The notes beneath the pieces are model-generated. The model had not been told where the DNA came from and made no database searches. It saw nothing but the letters and a program-made list of their open reading frames with translations. Below are positions 8,275-16,009 of a stretch of DNA of 64,000 bases, in pieces; position 1 is the first letter of the stretch, and every line of letters begins with the position of its first letter. Source of the stretch: Chloroflexota bacterium. Lineage in GTDB: Bacteria; Chloroflexota; Limnocylindria; Limnocylindrales; CSP1-4. The stretch is from NCBI GenBank assembly GCA_016191345.1, contig JACPOU010000003.1, positions 21,898 to 85,897 on the forward strand, given 5' to 3'. The position numbers were made by a program, and so were the translations under genes.

Positions 8275-8391
8275 ATGTGGACCGACCTCAGCGCGGCGGG
8301 GATCGCCCTCGCCGCGGGGGCCCTCGACGAACCCCCCGGCCGGAGGGCCGTCACCGTCGCGTCATCGTCGCCTTCCAGGATGTCCCCATGA
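8275..8391 (+). CDS. small leader ORF coupled to the molybdoenzyme gene
   Basis: A 38-codon frame begins with ATG 8275, seven bases after TACCAT (8262-8267), and ends in a TGA that overlaps the next gene's ATG in ATGA (8388-8391). This geometry suggests leaderless translation of the small ORF followed by coupling into the downstream gene. The peptide begins MWTDLSAAGIALAAG and shows no domain. It may be a regulatory leader peptide, a real small protein, or chance in GC-rich DNA. A similar arrangement precedes the DUF1684 gene at 39848. Confidence 0.3.
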   Translation: MWTDLSAAGIALAAGALDEPPGRRAVTVASSSPSRMSP

Positions 8392-9929
8392 GCCGCTCAC
8401 CCCGCCTGGCTGCCGCGTTCGCCGGCCTCGTTGCCACCGGCGCCGCCATCGCGACCGGCGAGCTCATCGCCGGGATCCTCGCAGGTGCCCCGTCGCCGAT
8501 CGTGTCGGTCGGGCGGGCGGTCATCGCCCTCCAGCCGCCCGGCGCGAAGGAACTCGTCGTGTCCCTCTTCGGGACGGCGGACAAGCTGGCCCTCGAAATC
8601 GGGGTCGCCGTCGTCGCGCTTGGCATCGGGGCGGGTCTCGGCATCATCGGCCTGCGCCGGCCGGCCATCGCCACGGGCGTCCTCGGGGCGTTCGTCCTCG
8701 CGGGCTTCCTCGCCGCCCTGCAGGATTCCGAGACGCAGCCGACGCTCGCCGTGGGTGCCGCCCTGGTCGAGATGCTGGTCGGCACGACCGTGCTGGACCA
8801 GCTGCTCCGCCTCGTCCGGGCAGGATCCCCGGCCGACGGGCCGGCCGGCACCCCCGGCCTCATGCCCGACTGGTCACGCCGGACGCTCCTGCTGCGCGGC
8901 GGCGGCCTCGCCGTCGGCTCGATCGCGGCCGCCACGATCGGCCGGCAACTGCTGGCCGCCCAGCGGGCGCCGGCCGCCGGCGCGACGGCCCCGACACCCG
9001 AGCTGCCGGCCACCCTCCCGGACGGCGCCTCGCTCGCGATCGACGGGCTCACCCCGATCGTCGTCGCAAACGCCGACTTCTACCGGATCGACACGGCGCT
9101 CCTCGTCCCGAACATCGACCGCGACGCGTGGCGCCTCCGGGTCCGCGGCATGGTCGATCGCGAGGTCAGCCTCTCCTACGCCGACCTCGTCGCGCTGCCG
9201 ATCGTGGAGCAGTACGTGACGATCGCCTGCGTCTCGAACCGGGTCGGCGGCGACCTCGTCGGCAACGCCAGGTGGACCGGGGTCCGGCTCCGGGACGTCC
9301 TCGACCTGGCCGGGGTCCAGGCCGGCGCGACGCAGCTCGTCGGCCGCTCCGCCGATGGCTGGACCGCGGGGTCGCCGACGGCGTGGGTGATGGACCCGGA
9401 ACGCGAGCCGATGATCGCCCTGGCGATGAATGGCGAACCGCTGCCGCGCGAGCACGGCTACCCCGCCCGGGTGATCATTCCCGGCCTCTACGGCTACGTC
9501 TCGGCGACGAAGTGGGTCACGGAGCTCGAGCTGACGACGCTCGAGGCATTCGATGCCTACTGGGTGCCGCTCGGCTGGGCCAAGGAGGCCCCCATCCTCA
9601 CCCAGTCGCGGATCGACCGGCCCGCCCGCGGCTCCACGGTGAAGACGGGTACCTACACGTTCGCCGGCGTCGCCTGGGCGCCGGATCGCGGAATCGCGAG
9701 GGTGGAGGTCCAGGTCGATGACGCCGAGTGGCAGCTCGCGAGCCTGTCCGTCCCGATCTCGGCCGCGACCTGGGTCCAGTGGGCGGTCGACGCCACGCTG
9801 GGGGCCGGCCCGCACCGGGTCCGCGTCCGGGCCACGGACGCGACGGGCGAGACGCAGACCGAGGTCATCACCCGGCCCGACCCGAACGGCGCCCGGGGTT
9901 GGCACACCGTCCCGTTCGAGGCGGCCTGA
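8388..9929 (+). CDS. membrane-anchored sulfite-oxidase-type molybdopterin oxidoreductase
   Basis: A 513-residue protein. The first 190 residues hold about four or five hydrophobic helices. The rest is the sulfite oxidase fold: the molybdopterin domain (about 215-400) with VTIACVSNRVGGDLVGNARWTGV, in which Cys281 is the expected Mo ligand, and a C-terminal dimerisation domain from about 405 (AGVAWAPDRGIARVEVQVDDAEW). The Arg/Tyr-rich PGLYGYVSATKWV segment is also typical. The active site probably faces outside. The electron acceptor and substrate (sulfite or another oxo-anion or sulfoxide) are not determined. ATG 8388 overlaps a small leader ORF. Confidence 0.88.
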   Translation: MSRSPRLAAAFAGLVATGAAIATGELIAGILAGAPSPIVSVGRAVIALQPPGAKELVVSLFGTADKLALEIGVAVVALGIGAGLGIIGLRRPAIATGVLGAFVLAGFLAALQDSETQPTLAVGAALVEMLVGTTVLDQLLRLVRAGSPADGPAGTPGLMPDWSRRTLLLRGGGLAVGSIAAATIGRQLLAAQRAPAAGATAPTPELPATLPDGASLAIDGLTPIVVANADFYRIDTALLVPNIDRDAWRLRVRGMVDREVSLSYADLVALPIVEQYVTIACVSNRVGGDLVGNARWTGVRLRDVLDLAGVQAGATQLVGRSADGWTAGSPTAWVMDPEREPMIALAMNGEPLPREHGYPARVIIPGLYGYVSATKWVTELELTTLEAFDAYWVPLGWAKEAPILTQSRIDRPARGSTVKTGTYTFAGVAWAPDRGIARVEVQVDDAEWQLASLSVPISAATWVQWAVDATLGAGPHRVRVRATDATGETQTEVITRPDPNGARGWHTVPFEAA

Positions 9930-9964
9930 CCGTCGCGCCGCCCGGGCTCGCGGCCGGAATCCGC

Positions 9965-9970
9965 TAGAGT
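9965..9970 (+). promoter_or_regulatory. -10-like hexamer TAGAGT
   Basis: TAGAGT is followed by 6 bases and then GTG 9977. There is no Shine-Dalgarno and no clear -35. It fits a leaderless start. Confidence 0.4.
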
Positions 9971-9976
9971 CGAGCC

Positions 9977-10546
9977 GTGCCGCGTCGAGCCTTCGTCTTC
10001 GATCCCCCGGACCGCTTCGTCGCGGGCACGATCGGGGAACCCGGCAGCCGGACGTTCTTCCTCCAGGCCCGCGAGGGCTCGCGGGTCGTGAGCGTCGCGC
10101 TCGAGAAGGCGCAGGTCGCGGTCCTCGCCGAGCGCCTCGGGCGCCTGCTCATCGAGATCGAGCAGCGCGGGATCGCCGACCTCGCCCCGGCGAAGCTGCC
10201 CGACGACGTCGCGCCCCTCGACGAGCCGCTCAACGAGGCGTTCCGGGCCGGGACGCTCACCCTCGGCTGGGATGGCGAGCGCCAGAGCGTGCTCATCGAG
10301 GCCCAGGCCCAGACCGACGAGGACGAGGACGACCCGGAGGGCTTCGAGGCCCTCGAGGCGCTCGACGATGATCCCGACGGCCCGGACCTCTTCCGCGTCC
10401 GGATCAGCGCGGCCATCGCCCGGGCGTTCGTCGAGCGGGCGATGCGCGTCGTGCGCAGCGGCCGGCCGCCGTGTCCGCTGTGCGGCAACCCGCTCGACCC
10501 GCAGGGCCACATCTGCCCCCGCCGGAACGGCCAGTACCTCAACTGA
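9977..10546 (+). CDS. DUF3090 family protein
   Basis: A 189-residue protein of DUF3090, a family common in Actinomycetota and some Chloroflexota. The diagnostic N-terminus FDPPDRFVAGTIGEPGSRTFFLQARE is present, then an acidic central segment (about 105-130), and a C-terminal zinc-ribbon-like motif CPLCGNPLDPQGHICPRRNG. Its function is unknown. It is followed after 7 bases by the SCO1664-type gene, its usual genomic partner, so the pair probably acts together. GTG 9977 follows TAGAGT by 6 bases, suggesting a leaderless mRNA. Confidence 0.88.
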   Translation: MPRRAFVFDPPDRFVAGTIGEPGSRTFFLQAREGSRVVSVALEKAQVAVLAERLGRLLIEIEQRGIADLAPAKLPDDVAPLDEPLNEAFRAGTLTLGWDGERQSVLIEAQAQTDEDEDDPEGFEALEALDDDPDGPDLFRVRISAAIARAFVERAMRVVRSGRPPCPLCGNPLDPQGHICPRRNGQYLN

Positions 10547-10553
10547 CCGGCCG

Positions 10554-11270
10554 ATGGCCGACACGGCAATCCTCCGGGCCCTCCGCGAGGGCGAGCTCGA
10601 AGTCCTCGGACGGCTGCCGGGTTCCTCGAACCAGGCGCTCGTGGTCCTCGTCCACGCCGACGGGCTGACCGCGCCGTTCCACGCCGTCTACAAGGCGTCC
10701 GTCGCGGAGCGTCCCCTCTTCGACTTCCCCTCCGGCACGCTCGCGAAGCGCGAGGTCGCCGCGTTCCTCGTCTCCGAGGCAAGCGGCTGGGGCATCGTCC
10801 CGCCGACGGTCCTCCGCGAGGGCCCGTTCGGCGAGGGCATGGTCCAGCAATGGATCCACGTCGACCGCTCGGTCGATGTCGTCGCGATGGTCGTGGACGG
10901 TGACCCGCGGCTCCGGCCGATGGCCCTCTTCGACGCGATCGTCAACAACACGGACCGCAAGGGCGGCCACATCCTGCCGACGCCGGAGGGGCACGTCCAC
11001 GGCGTGGACCACGGCGTGACCTTCTCCACCGATCCCAAGCTCCGGACGGTCCTCTGGGACTGGATGGGTGAGCCGCTCAGCGCCGACGAGCGGGCGGCGC
11101 TCGAGCGCGTCCGCGTCGCGCTCCGCGGCGAGCTCGGCGCCGGCCTCGGCCTGCTCCTCGATCCGGCCGAGATCACCGCCACGCGGCGGCGGGCCGGCTC
11201 CCTCGCTGCGACGGGCCGGTTTCCCCGACCGGGGCGCGACTGGCCGGCGGTGCCCTGGCCGGCGTTCTGA
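10554..11270 (+). CDS. SCO1664 family protein (kinase-like fold)
   Basis: A 238-residue protein of the SCO1664 family, distantly related to PI3/4-kinase-like phosphotransferases. Visible features are the N-terminal VLGRLPGSSNQALVVLV, the YKASVAERPLFDFPSGTLAKREVAAF stretch, and MALFDAIVNNTDRKGGHILPTPEGHVHGVDHGVTF, which resembles a kinase catalytic loop (NTDRKGGH) and metal loop (GVDHG). It sits 7 bases after the DUF3090 gene, reproducing a conserved gene pair. The substrate is unknown. ATG 10554 is the only sensible start. Confidence 0.87.
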   Translation: MADTAILRALREGELEVLGRLPGSSNQALVVLVHADGLTAPFHAVYKASVAERPLFDFPSGTLAKREVAAFLVSEASGWGIVPPTVLREGPFGEGMVQQWIHVDRSVDVVAMVVDGDPRLRPMALFDAIVNNTDRKGGHILPTPEGHVHGVDHGVTFSTDPKLRTVLWDWMGEPLSADERAALERVRVALRGELGAGLGLLLDPAEITATRRRAGSLAATGRFPRPGRDWPAVPWPAF

Positions 11271-11322
11271 CCGGGCGCGACGCCGGTCCGATGCGGCCAC
11301 CCCGACCACGAGGAGGACCGGA

Positions 11323-11994
11323 TCAGGGGCGATCCGCGATGAGGATCGGGCGCTCGAAGACGAAGAGCCGCCAGGCGCCGACGGAGCGCCGATCGATGAG
11401 CACGAGGCCCTCCCGGCGAGCGGCCGCGACGACGCGTTCGTGGCGGTGCACGTAGGCGCGGTATGGGTTCCGGGTGAGCCGGTACCAGGCATTGCCGAGC
11501 CCGATCATCGCGCGCACGAGGCGCCAGTCCGGCGGGATCGTCAGTGCGAGGCGCCGCCGCGTCCGGGCCGCCGCCCGGCCGACGAGCGCGTCCACGTCGC
11601 CGAAGCAGCACACGACCCGGTCCAGGGCGACGAGGTCGGCTGGTTCGACCTCCGGGGCGATCGCCGTGAAGTCGCCGTTGATGAACCTGACCCGGTCGGC
11701 CACGCCGCGCCGCGCGGCCTCGGACCGTGCCGCCTCGAGGTACGGGCGCGAGGCGTCGATGTCGACGGCCCTCGCGGCCCCTCGCTCCAGCAGCAGCTCG
11801 TGGACCGCCCCGACGCCGCCGCCGATGTCGAGCACGGACAGGCCCTCGGCGCCCCTCCGACCGCTCGTGAGGGCGTCGGCGATCGCCAGGCTCGCTCGGC
11901 CCGGCCCATGCTCGCGCAGGCGCCGCAGCTCGCGGTCCGCGAGGCGGTGGTCGAACGCGTTGTCGTAGCAGGAGCTGCAGGCCGGTTCCGGCAT
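11323..11994 (-). CDS. class I SAM-dependent methyltransferase
   Basis: A 223-residue protein with a Rossmann-type SAM domain. Motif I is VLDIGGGVGAVHELLLERG, motif II region VDIDASRPYLEAA, then RVRFINGDFTAIAPEVEPADLVALDRVVCCF. The C-terminal third is Arg-rich and probably forms the substrate cap. The N-terminus carries a C-x2-C pair (ACSSCYDNAFD). ATG 11994 is 6 bases from TACGCT (minus strand), a leaderless-type start. The substrate cannot be named; no natural-product or quinone genes adjoin it. Confidence 0.8.
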   Translation of the reverse strand: MPEPACSSCYDNAFDHRLADRELRRLREHGPGRASLAIADALTSGRRGAEGLSVLDIGGGVGAVHELLLERGAARAVDIDASRPYLEAARSEAARRGVADRVRFINGDFTAIAPEVEPADLVALDRVVCCFGDVDALVGRAAARTRRRLALTIPPDWRLVRAMIGLGNAWYRLTRNPYRAYVHRHERVVAAARREGLVLIDRRSVGAWRLFVFERPILIADRP

Positions 11995-12000
11995 CTCCGG

Positions 12001-12006
12001 AGCGTA
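12001..12006 (-). promoter_or_regulatory. -10-like hexamer TACGCT
   Basis: On the minus strand TACGCT is followed by 6 bases and then ATG 11994 of the methyltransferase gene. It matches the leaderless pattern of the window. Confidence 0.4.
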
Positions 12007-12026
12007 GCGTGCCCCCGTGCGCGGTG

Positions 12027-13058
12027 CTAGGCCCGGACCTCCTGGCGCATGAACCAGACATAGGCCGCTGCGAAGCAGAGCGCCGTCAGCGCGAAGAGGG
12101 CCACCAGGTGGGGCCAGATCAGGAGCGCGCTCTGGTCGAACGAGAGCAGCTGGCCCTGGGCCTGCTGCTGGTACTGCTGGAGCTGGGCGATCGTGGATGG
12201 CGTCGAGACCGTCGTGACCGATGGGTTCAGCAGGACCCGTGACGCCTCCTGGTAGAGGGTCAGCGGCAGCAGGCGCAGGATCGTGTCCGAGAGCACCTGG
12301 AGGGAGAGCGCCTCGTTCAGCGTCCCGGCGCTCGCGACGGGGGCGATGACGCCGGCGATGAGGCCCACGATGAGCTGCCCGAAGATCGCCACCAGGAGCC
12401 AGACCCCGAAGCCGATGAGGGCGGCCGTGGCCGCTCGCCGGATCACGACGGAGAGCAGAAGCCCGAAGGCGAGCCAGAGGCCCACCCAGACGACCGAGAC
12501 GAGGACCCAGGCGACGAGCCGGAGAACCTCGCCGGCGCCCGGAACGATCCCGAGCCGCACGATCCCGAAGCCGGAGATGACGCTGACCACGGCGACCAGC
12601 ACGATCGAGATGACGGCCAGGCCGGCGGCGAACTTGCCGTTGACGACGTCATCGCGATAGATCGGCTGGGAGAGGAGCCGGGGCAGCGTGCCGTCGGCAC
12701 GCTCCGAGTTGATGGCGTCGAACGCGAATGCCACGCCGAGCAGGGGCGCGACGATCCCCACGAACCCGAACACCGGCGGAAGCGGCGAGTTCTGCGGGGC
12801 GAAGATGAAGAGGGCGAGGAAGGCATCGCGCGTGTCGCTGATCTGCGAGGCGACCGAGCGGATCGCGTCCGAGGCGAAGTAGAGAGGCACGATCGCCGCA
12901 GCGCCCAGGACGATCAGCAGGACGTAGAACCGGGCGCTGGAGAGGTGATCGGCGAGCTCCTTGCGGGCCACGATCCGCCACCCGGCGCTCCCGCGCGGGA
13001 CCGCGCTTCGCGTGCTCGTCATCTCGATGCCGGATCCGGTGGCCTGCTCCGCGGTCAT
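12027..13058 (-). CDS. ABC-2 type transporter permease
   Basis: A 343-residue permease with about six membrane helices. After a short cytosolic segment (RIVARKELADHLSSARFYVLL) comes a first helix, an outer loop with FIFAPQNSPLPPVF, and helices at about 110-130 and 150-255. INSERADGTLPRLLSQPIYRDDVVNGKF is typical of ABC-2/NatB-like permeases. A Gln-rich extracellular loop (QQYQQQAQGQ) precedes the last helix. ATG 13058 overlaps the ATPase stop by four bases, so the two are coupled. Together with the NEW3 protein they form one export module; cargo unknown. Confidence 0.87.
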   Translation of the reverse strand: MTAEQATGSGIEMTSTRSAVPRGSAGWRIVARKELADHLSSARFYVLLIVLGAAAIVPLYFASDAIRSVASQISDTRDAFLALFIFAPQNSPLPPVFGFVGIVAPLLGVAFAFDAINSERADGTLPRLLSQPIYRDDVVNGKFAAGLAVISIVLVAVVSVISGFGIVRLGIVPGAGEVLRLVAWVLVSVVWVGLWLAFGLLLSVVIRRAATAALIGFGVWLLVAIFGQLIVGLIAGVIAPVASAGTLNEALSLQVLSDTILRLLPLTLYQEASRVLLNPSVTTVSTPSTIAQLQQYQQQAQGQLLSFDQSALLIWPHLVALFALTALCFAAAYVWFMRQEVRA

Positions 13059-14095
13059 GCCGCCACCTCCCCATGCGGGCGAGCGATCGCGCGGCTCGCC
13101 GCGCGATAGATGTCCTCGAGCGACGGTTCCCGTTCGCGGAGCGACGTCATCCGCAGGCCATTGCGCCCGGCGACCTCGACGATCGCCTCGCGGACGCGGG
13201 TGGAGGCCGTTGCCGGCCGCACGGCGATCCGCCAGGTACCGTCCGCCGGATCGCGGGCGACATCGATCACGCCGGGGATGGCCCGGAGCGCAGCGCTGGG
13301 ATCCGGGGCGCCGTCGACGAATGTCGCGTCCAGGTGCGCCGCCCCGTCACCGAATTTCGTCGCCAGCTCCGCGACCGTGCCCACCCCGATGAGGCGGCCG
13401 CTCGCGAAGATCCCGACCCGGTCGCAGATGCTCTGGACCTGGTCGAGGAGATGGCTGGACAGGAGGACGGTCATGCCTCGTTCGCGGGCGAGCCGCCGGA
13501 GCAGGTCGAGGATCTCGATGACCCCGATCGGGTCGATGGAGGCCGTCGGTTCGTCCAGGATCAGGACATCCGGCTCCTTGATCAGCGCGTCGGCGATGCC
13601 GAGGCGCTGGAGCATGCCGCGGGAGTAGGTGTCGGTCCGGCCGTCGGCCCGGTCGGTCAGCCCGACCTGCTCGAGGACGGTCTCGATGTGCACCTCGGCA
13701 TCGGCCCCCCGGAGGCCGTTGAGGCGGGCGGTGTAGCGAAGGTTCTCCCGGCCGGTCATGTTGCCGTAGAAGCCGACCGCATCGGGCAGGTAGCCCACCC
13801 GCCGCTTCACCTCCAGCGGATGGCGCGAGGGATCGAGGCCGACGACGCGGGCGCCGCCCCCGCTCGGCTCGGTCAGGCCGAGCAGCATCAGGATGGTCGT
13901 GGTCTTGCCCGCGCCGTTCTGGCCGAGCAGGCCGAAGATCTCGCCGGCCCGGACCTCCAGGTCCAGCGCATCGACGGCGATGCGCTCGCCATAGCGCTTC
14001 GTCAGCGCTCGCGTCCGGATCGGCGCGGTGCTGGACGGGCCGTCGACGGCGGCCGATTGCCGCCGCCGTACCGGCCGGTTCGCTCCAGGTCCCAT
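13055..14095 (-). CDS. ABC transporter ATP-binding protein
   Basis: A 346-residue ATPase of the ABC-2/NatA type. Walker A is GQNGAGKTTT, the Q-loop lies near RVGYLPDAVGFY, the signature is the variant YSRGMLQR, Walker B is VLILDEPTASID, and the H-loop is LLSSHLLD. Residues 1-25 are an Arg/Pro-rich extension. The C-terminal 100 residues form the accessory domain usual in this subfamily. It lies 4 bases after the NEW3 gene and overlaps the permease gene. It powers the permease encoded at 12027-13058. Confidence 0.9.
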   Translation of the reverse strand: MGPGANRPVRRRQSAAVDGPSSTAPIRTRALTKRYGERIAVDALDLEVRAGEIFGLLGQNGAGKTTTILMLLGLTEPSGGGARVVGLDPSRHPLEVKRRVGYLPDAVGFYGNMTGRENLRYTARLNGLRGADAEVHIETVLEQVGLTDRADGRTDTYSRGMLQRLGIADALIKEPDVLILDEPTASIDPIGVIEILDLLRRLARERGMTVLLSSHLLDQVQSICDRVGIFASGRLIGVGTVAELATKFGDGAAHLDATFVDGAPDPSAALRAIPGVIDVARDPADGTWRIAVRPATASTRVREAIVEVAGRNGLRMTSLREREPSLEDIYRAASRAIARPHGEVAA

Positions 14096-14099
14096 CGGA

Positions 14100-15329
14100 C
14101 TACCGCCGGCCGTAGCGCTGGAAGACCCACCAGACGCCGGCGACGACGGCGATGATCAATGCGCCGCCGATGACACCCCACAGGAGCGACGTCTCGACCG
14201 TGTAGCGGATGTCCATGGACGAGCTGGTCGACTGGTCGCCGGTGGCGGTGATCGTCACGTTGTAGTCGCCCGCGATCGCGTCGCCGGACGGCTTCACCTG
14301 GGCCGTCACGGTCACCGGCGTCTCGGGCGCCAGCGAGGCGACGGTATCCTTGTCAAAGGTCACATTCCAGCCGCTCGGCGCGGAGGACGTGAGCTTGACA
14401 TTGGTGATGGGTGCCGTGCCGTTGTTCGTGAGCGTGACGGAGATGGGCGAGGAGGATCCGGCCGCGCCCCGGCCGTTGAGCCGGCCGTCAGCGGTCGAGA
14501 TCGCGAGGCTGTACGTGCCGGTGATTTCCACCTGGAGCGATCCGGTGATGTTCCGGGTCCCGGCGACGGCGACGACATCGACCGGATAGGTGGCGGCGGG
14601 CGCGCCGTCGGGGGGCTTGACGCTCACCGTGATGGAGGACGTTGAGCCCGCCTTGACGATGGCGCTGGCCGCCTGGGACTGGCCGGTGAGCGTCGCCGTC
14701 ACCGTCCAGCCCGTCGGACCCTGGGCGTTCACCGAGTACGTGAGATCCTCGGCCGTGTCGTTGCGAAGGGTCAGATTGAAGCTGAACGTCTGGCTGGACG
14801 AGCCGCGCTGGGCGGGAACGTCCGCGGTCAGCTTGACGTCACCCGTGGCACCCGCGTCGACCCGGATTTCGAGCACCAGCTCCGCGCTCCCGGTGGCTGC
14901 CGAGCCCTTGAGGGTCAACCGAGTGGTGCCGGTCGCGTCCGTGGGAACGGTCACGTCGACGCGGACGGTCGCCGCGTCGGTGCCGTTCGTCTGGACGGCA
15001 TCGACGACGAATCCGCCGCCGTAGATGCTGGCCTTCCAGCTGGCGGGCGTCCCGGCAAGGGACAGCGAGACGCGCTGCGGCGTCGCCGTCTTCACGTCGA
15101 CGTTGAAGGTCACTCGCGCCCCGGGCGCAACGACGACGGCCGGATAGGCCGTCGTCATCGTCAGGGGATCCACCGCGAGGGCCGGGGCGGCAAGGGCCCC
15201 GAGCGCGAGTGCCGCGGAGGCCCCGAGGGCCCCGAGACGCGCGAGGAGACGCGGCGAACCGCGTCGCAGGCTCGCGTCGAGCCGGTCGGCCATGGGGCGG
15301 CCCGTCGACCGCAGGGTCAGAATGCTCAC
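14100..15329 (-). CDS. secreted, C-terminally anchored NEW3-domain protein of an ABC operon
   Basis: A 409-residue surface protein. It has an N-terminal signal peptide (RLGALGASAALALGALAAPALAV), then several Ig-like beta-sandwich repeats of the NEW3 type (NNGTAPITNVKLTSSAPSGWNVTFD, TLRNDTAEDLTYSVNAQGPTGWTV), and a final helix (LLWGVIGGALIIAVVAGVWWVF) with a basic tail. GTG 15329 is chosen over ATG 15293 because GGAGG lies 5 bases before it. Proteins of this type often head operons with an ABC-2 ATPase and permease, as here, and may act as an extracytoplasmic partner. Cargo is unknown. Confidence 0.83.
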   Translation of the reverse strand: MSILTLRSTGRPMADRLDASLRRGSPRLLARLGALGASAALALGALAAPALAVDPLTMTTAYPAVVVAPGARVTFNVDVKTATPQRVSLSLAGTPASWKASIYGGGFVVDAVQTNGTDAATVRVDVTVPTDATGTTRLTLKGSAATGSAELVLEIRVDAGATGDVKLTADVPAQRGSSSQTFSFNLTLRNDTAEDLTYSVNAQGPTGWTVTATLTGQSQAASAIVKAGSTSSITVSVKPPDGAPAATYPVDVVAVAGTRNITGSLQVEITGTYSLAISTADGRLNGRGAAGSSSPISVTLTNNGTAPITNVKLTSSAPSGWNVTFDKDTVASLAPETPVTVTAQVKPSGDAIAGDYNVTITATGDQSTSSSMDIRYTVETSLLWGVIGGALIIAVVAGVWWVFQRYGRR

Positions 15330-15774
15330 CGTTTCCTCCACGAACTGCTTCGAGCAGGCCGCGCGCTGCTCCCGAGCGCGGGCGGCGCCGGCCAGCCTCC
15401 GATCCCGCGCGGGGATCATCCCACGGGGTGGCCGCGCGATGACGACTCTGCACGTTCGACGGCCGGAGCGCAACCATCGCTCGGTGAAGGCTCGATTGCG
15501 AGAACGCAACCGTCCGGTCGCCGCCGACCGCTGATGGCCGGATTGACAGGATCGCCCGGCCGGGCTCATGCTGGTCCCGACAACCGACCCGCCGAGACGG
15601 CCGCAGGTCAGAGCATCGACCGAGTTTTCGAACCGAATCGACTCGCTCCCGCGATCGCCGCCCGAGTCCCAATCGCCCGACACGCCCATCACGCGGTGTC
15701 GCGCACGACAGACATCGACCGCCCGCCCGGCCCATCACGCCCGGCGCCGCGGCCAGAAGGAACCAGTTCGAATC
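15330..15774 (+). other. intergenic region with one possible promoter
   Basis: This 445-base divergent gap has no convincing gene. On the plus strand TTGACA at 15543-15548 is followed after 18 bases by CATGCT (15567-15572), a candidate promoter for the small zinc-ribbon gene with a leader of about 200 bases. Near 15468-15510 the short motif CGCAACC occurs twice around a CGATTGCG segment. I see no tRNA or terminator. Confidence 0.4.
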
Positions 15775-15963
15775 ATGCTTTCCCGATCTCTCCAGACCTC
15801 CGTGGTCGGACGCTCCGCGGCCATCCGCCGCCAGCGCCGCCGCGTCGTCGGCTCCGGCCGGCTCTTCTGCTCCACCAACGGCTGTGCGAGCTTCCTGACG
15901 ATCGACGTCGAGCGCCACGAGGCAACCTGCCCGGTCTGCGGCTACACCCGCCGCCTCGCCTGA
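15775..15963 (+). CDS. small zinc-ribbon protein
   Basis: A 62-residue basic protein. Its first half is Arg-rich (IRRQRRRVVGSGR) and its second half holds CSTNGCASFLTIDVERHEATCPVCGYTRR, a C-x4-C...C-x2-C zinc ribbon. GAAGGAA lies 14 bases before ATG 15775, a weak ribosome site. Longer in-frame starts upstream would add only low-information sequence. Possible roles are nucleic-acid binding or a ribosome-associated function, but no family is recognised. The clean zinc motif argues that it is a real gene. Confidence 0.6.
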   Translation: MLSRSLQTSVVGRSAAIRRQRRRVVGSGRLFCSTNGCASFLTIDVERHEATCPVCGYTRRLA

Positions 15964-16009
15964 GCCTCACCCGGCGCAACAGCGCCGCGCCGCGGTCCCG
16001 TCGTCGGCG

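Noticed and set aside
15760..15775. GTTCGAATC-like tRNA T-loop
   Set aside because: The flanking bases do not pair as a T-stem, and no acceptor or anticodon stem can be placed around it.
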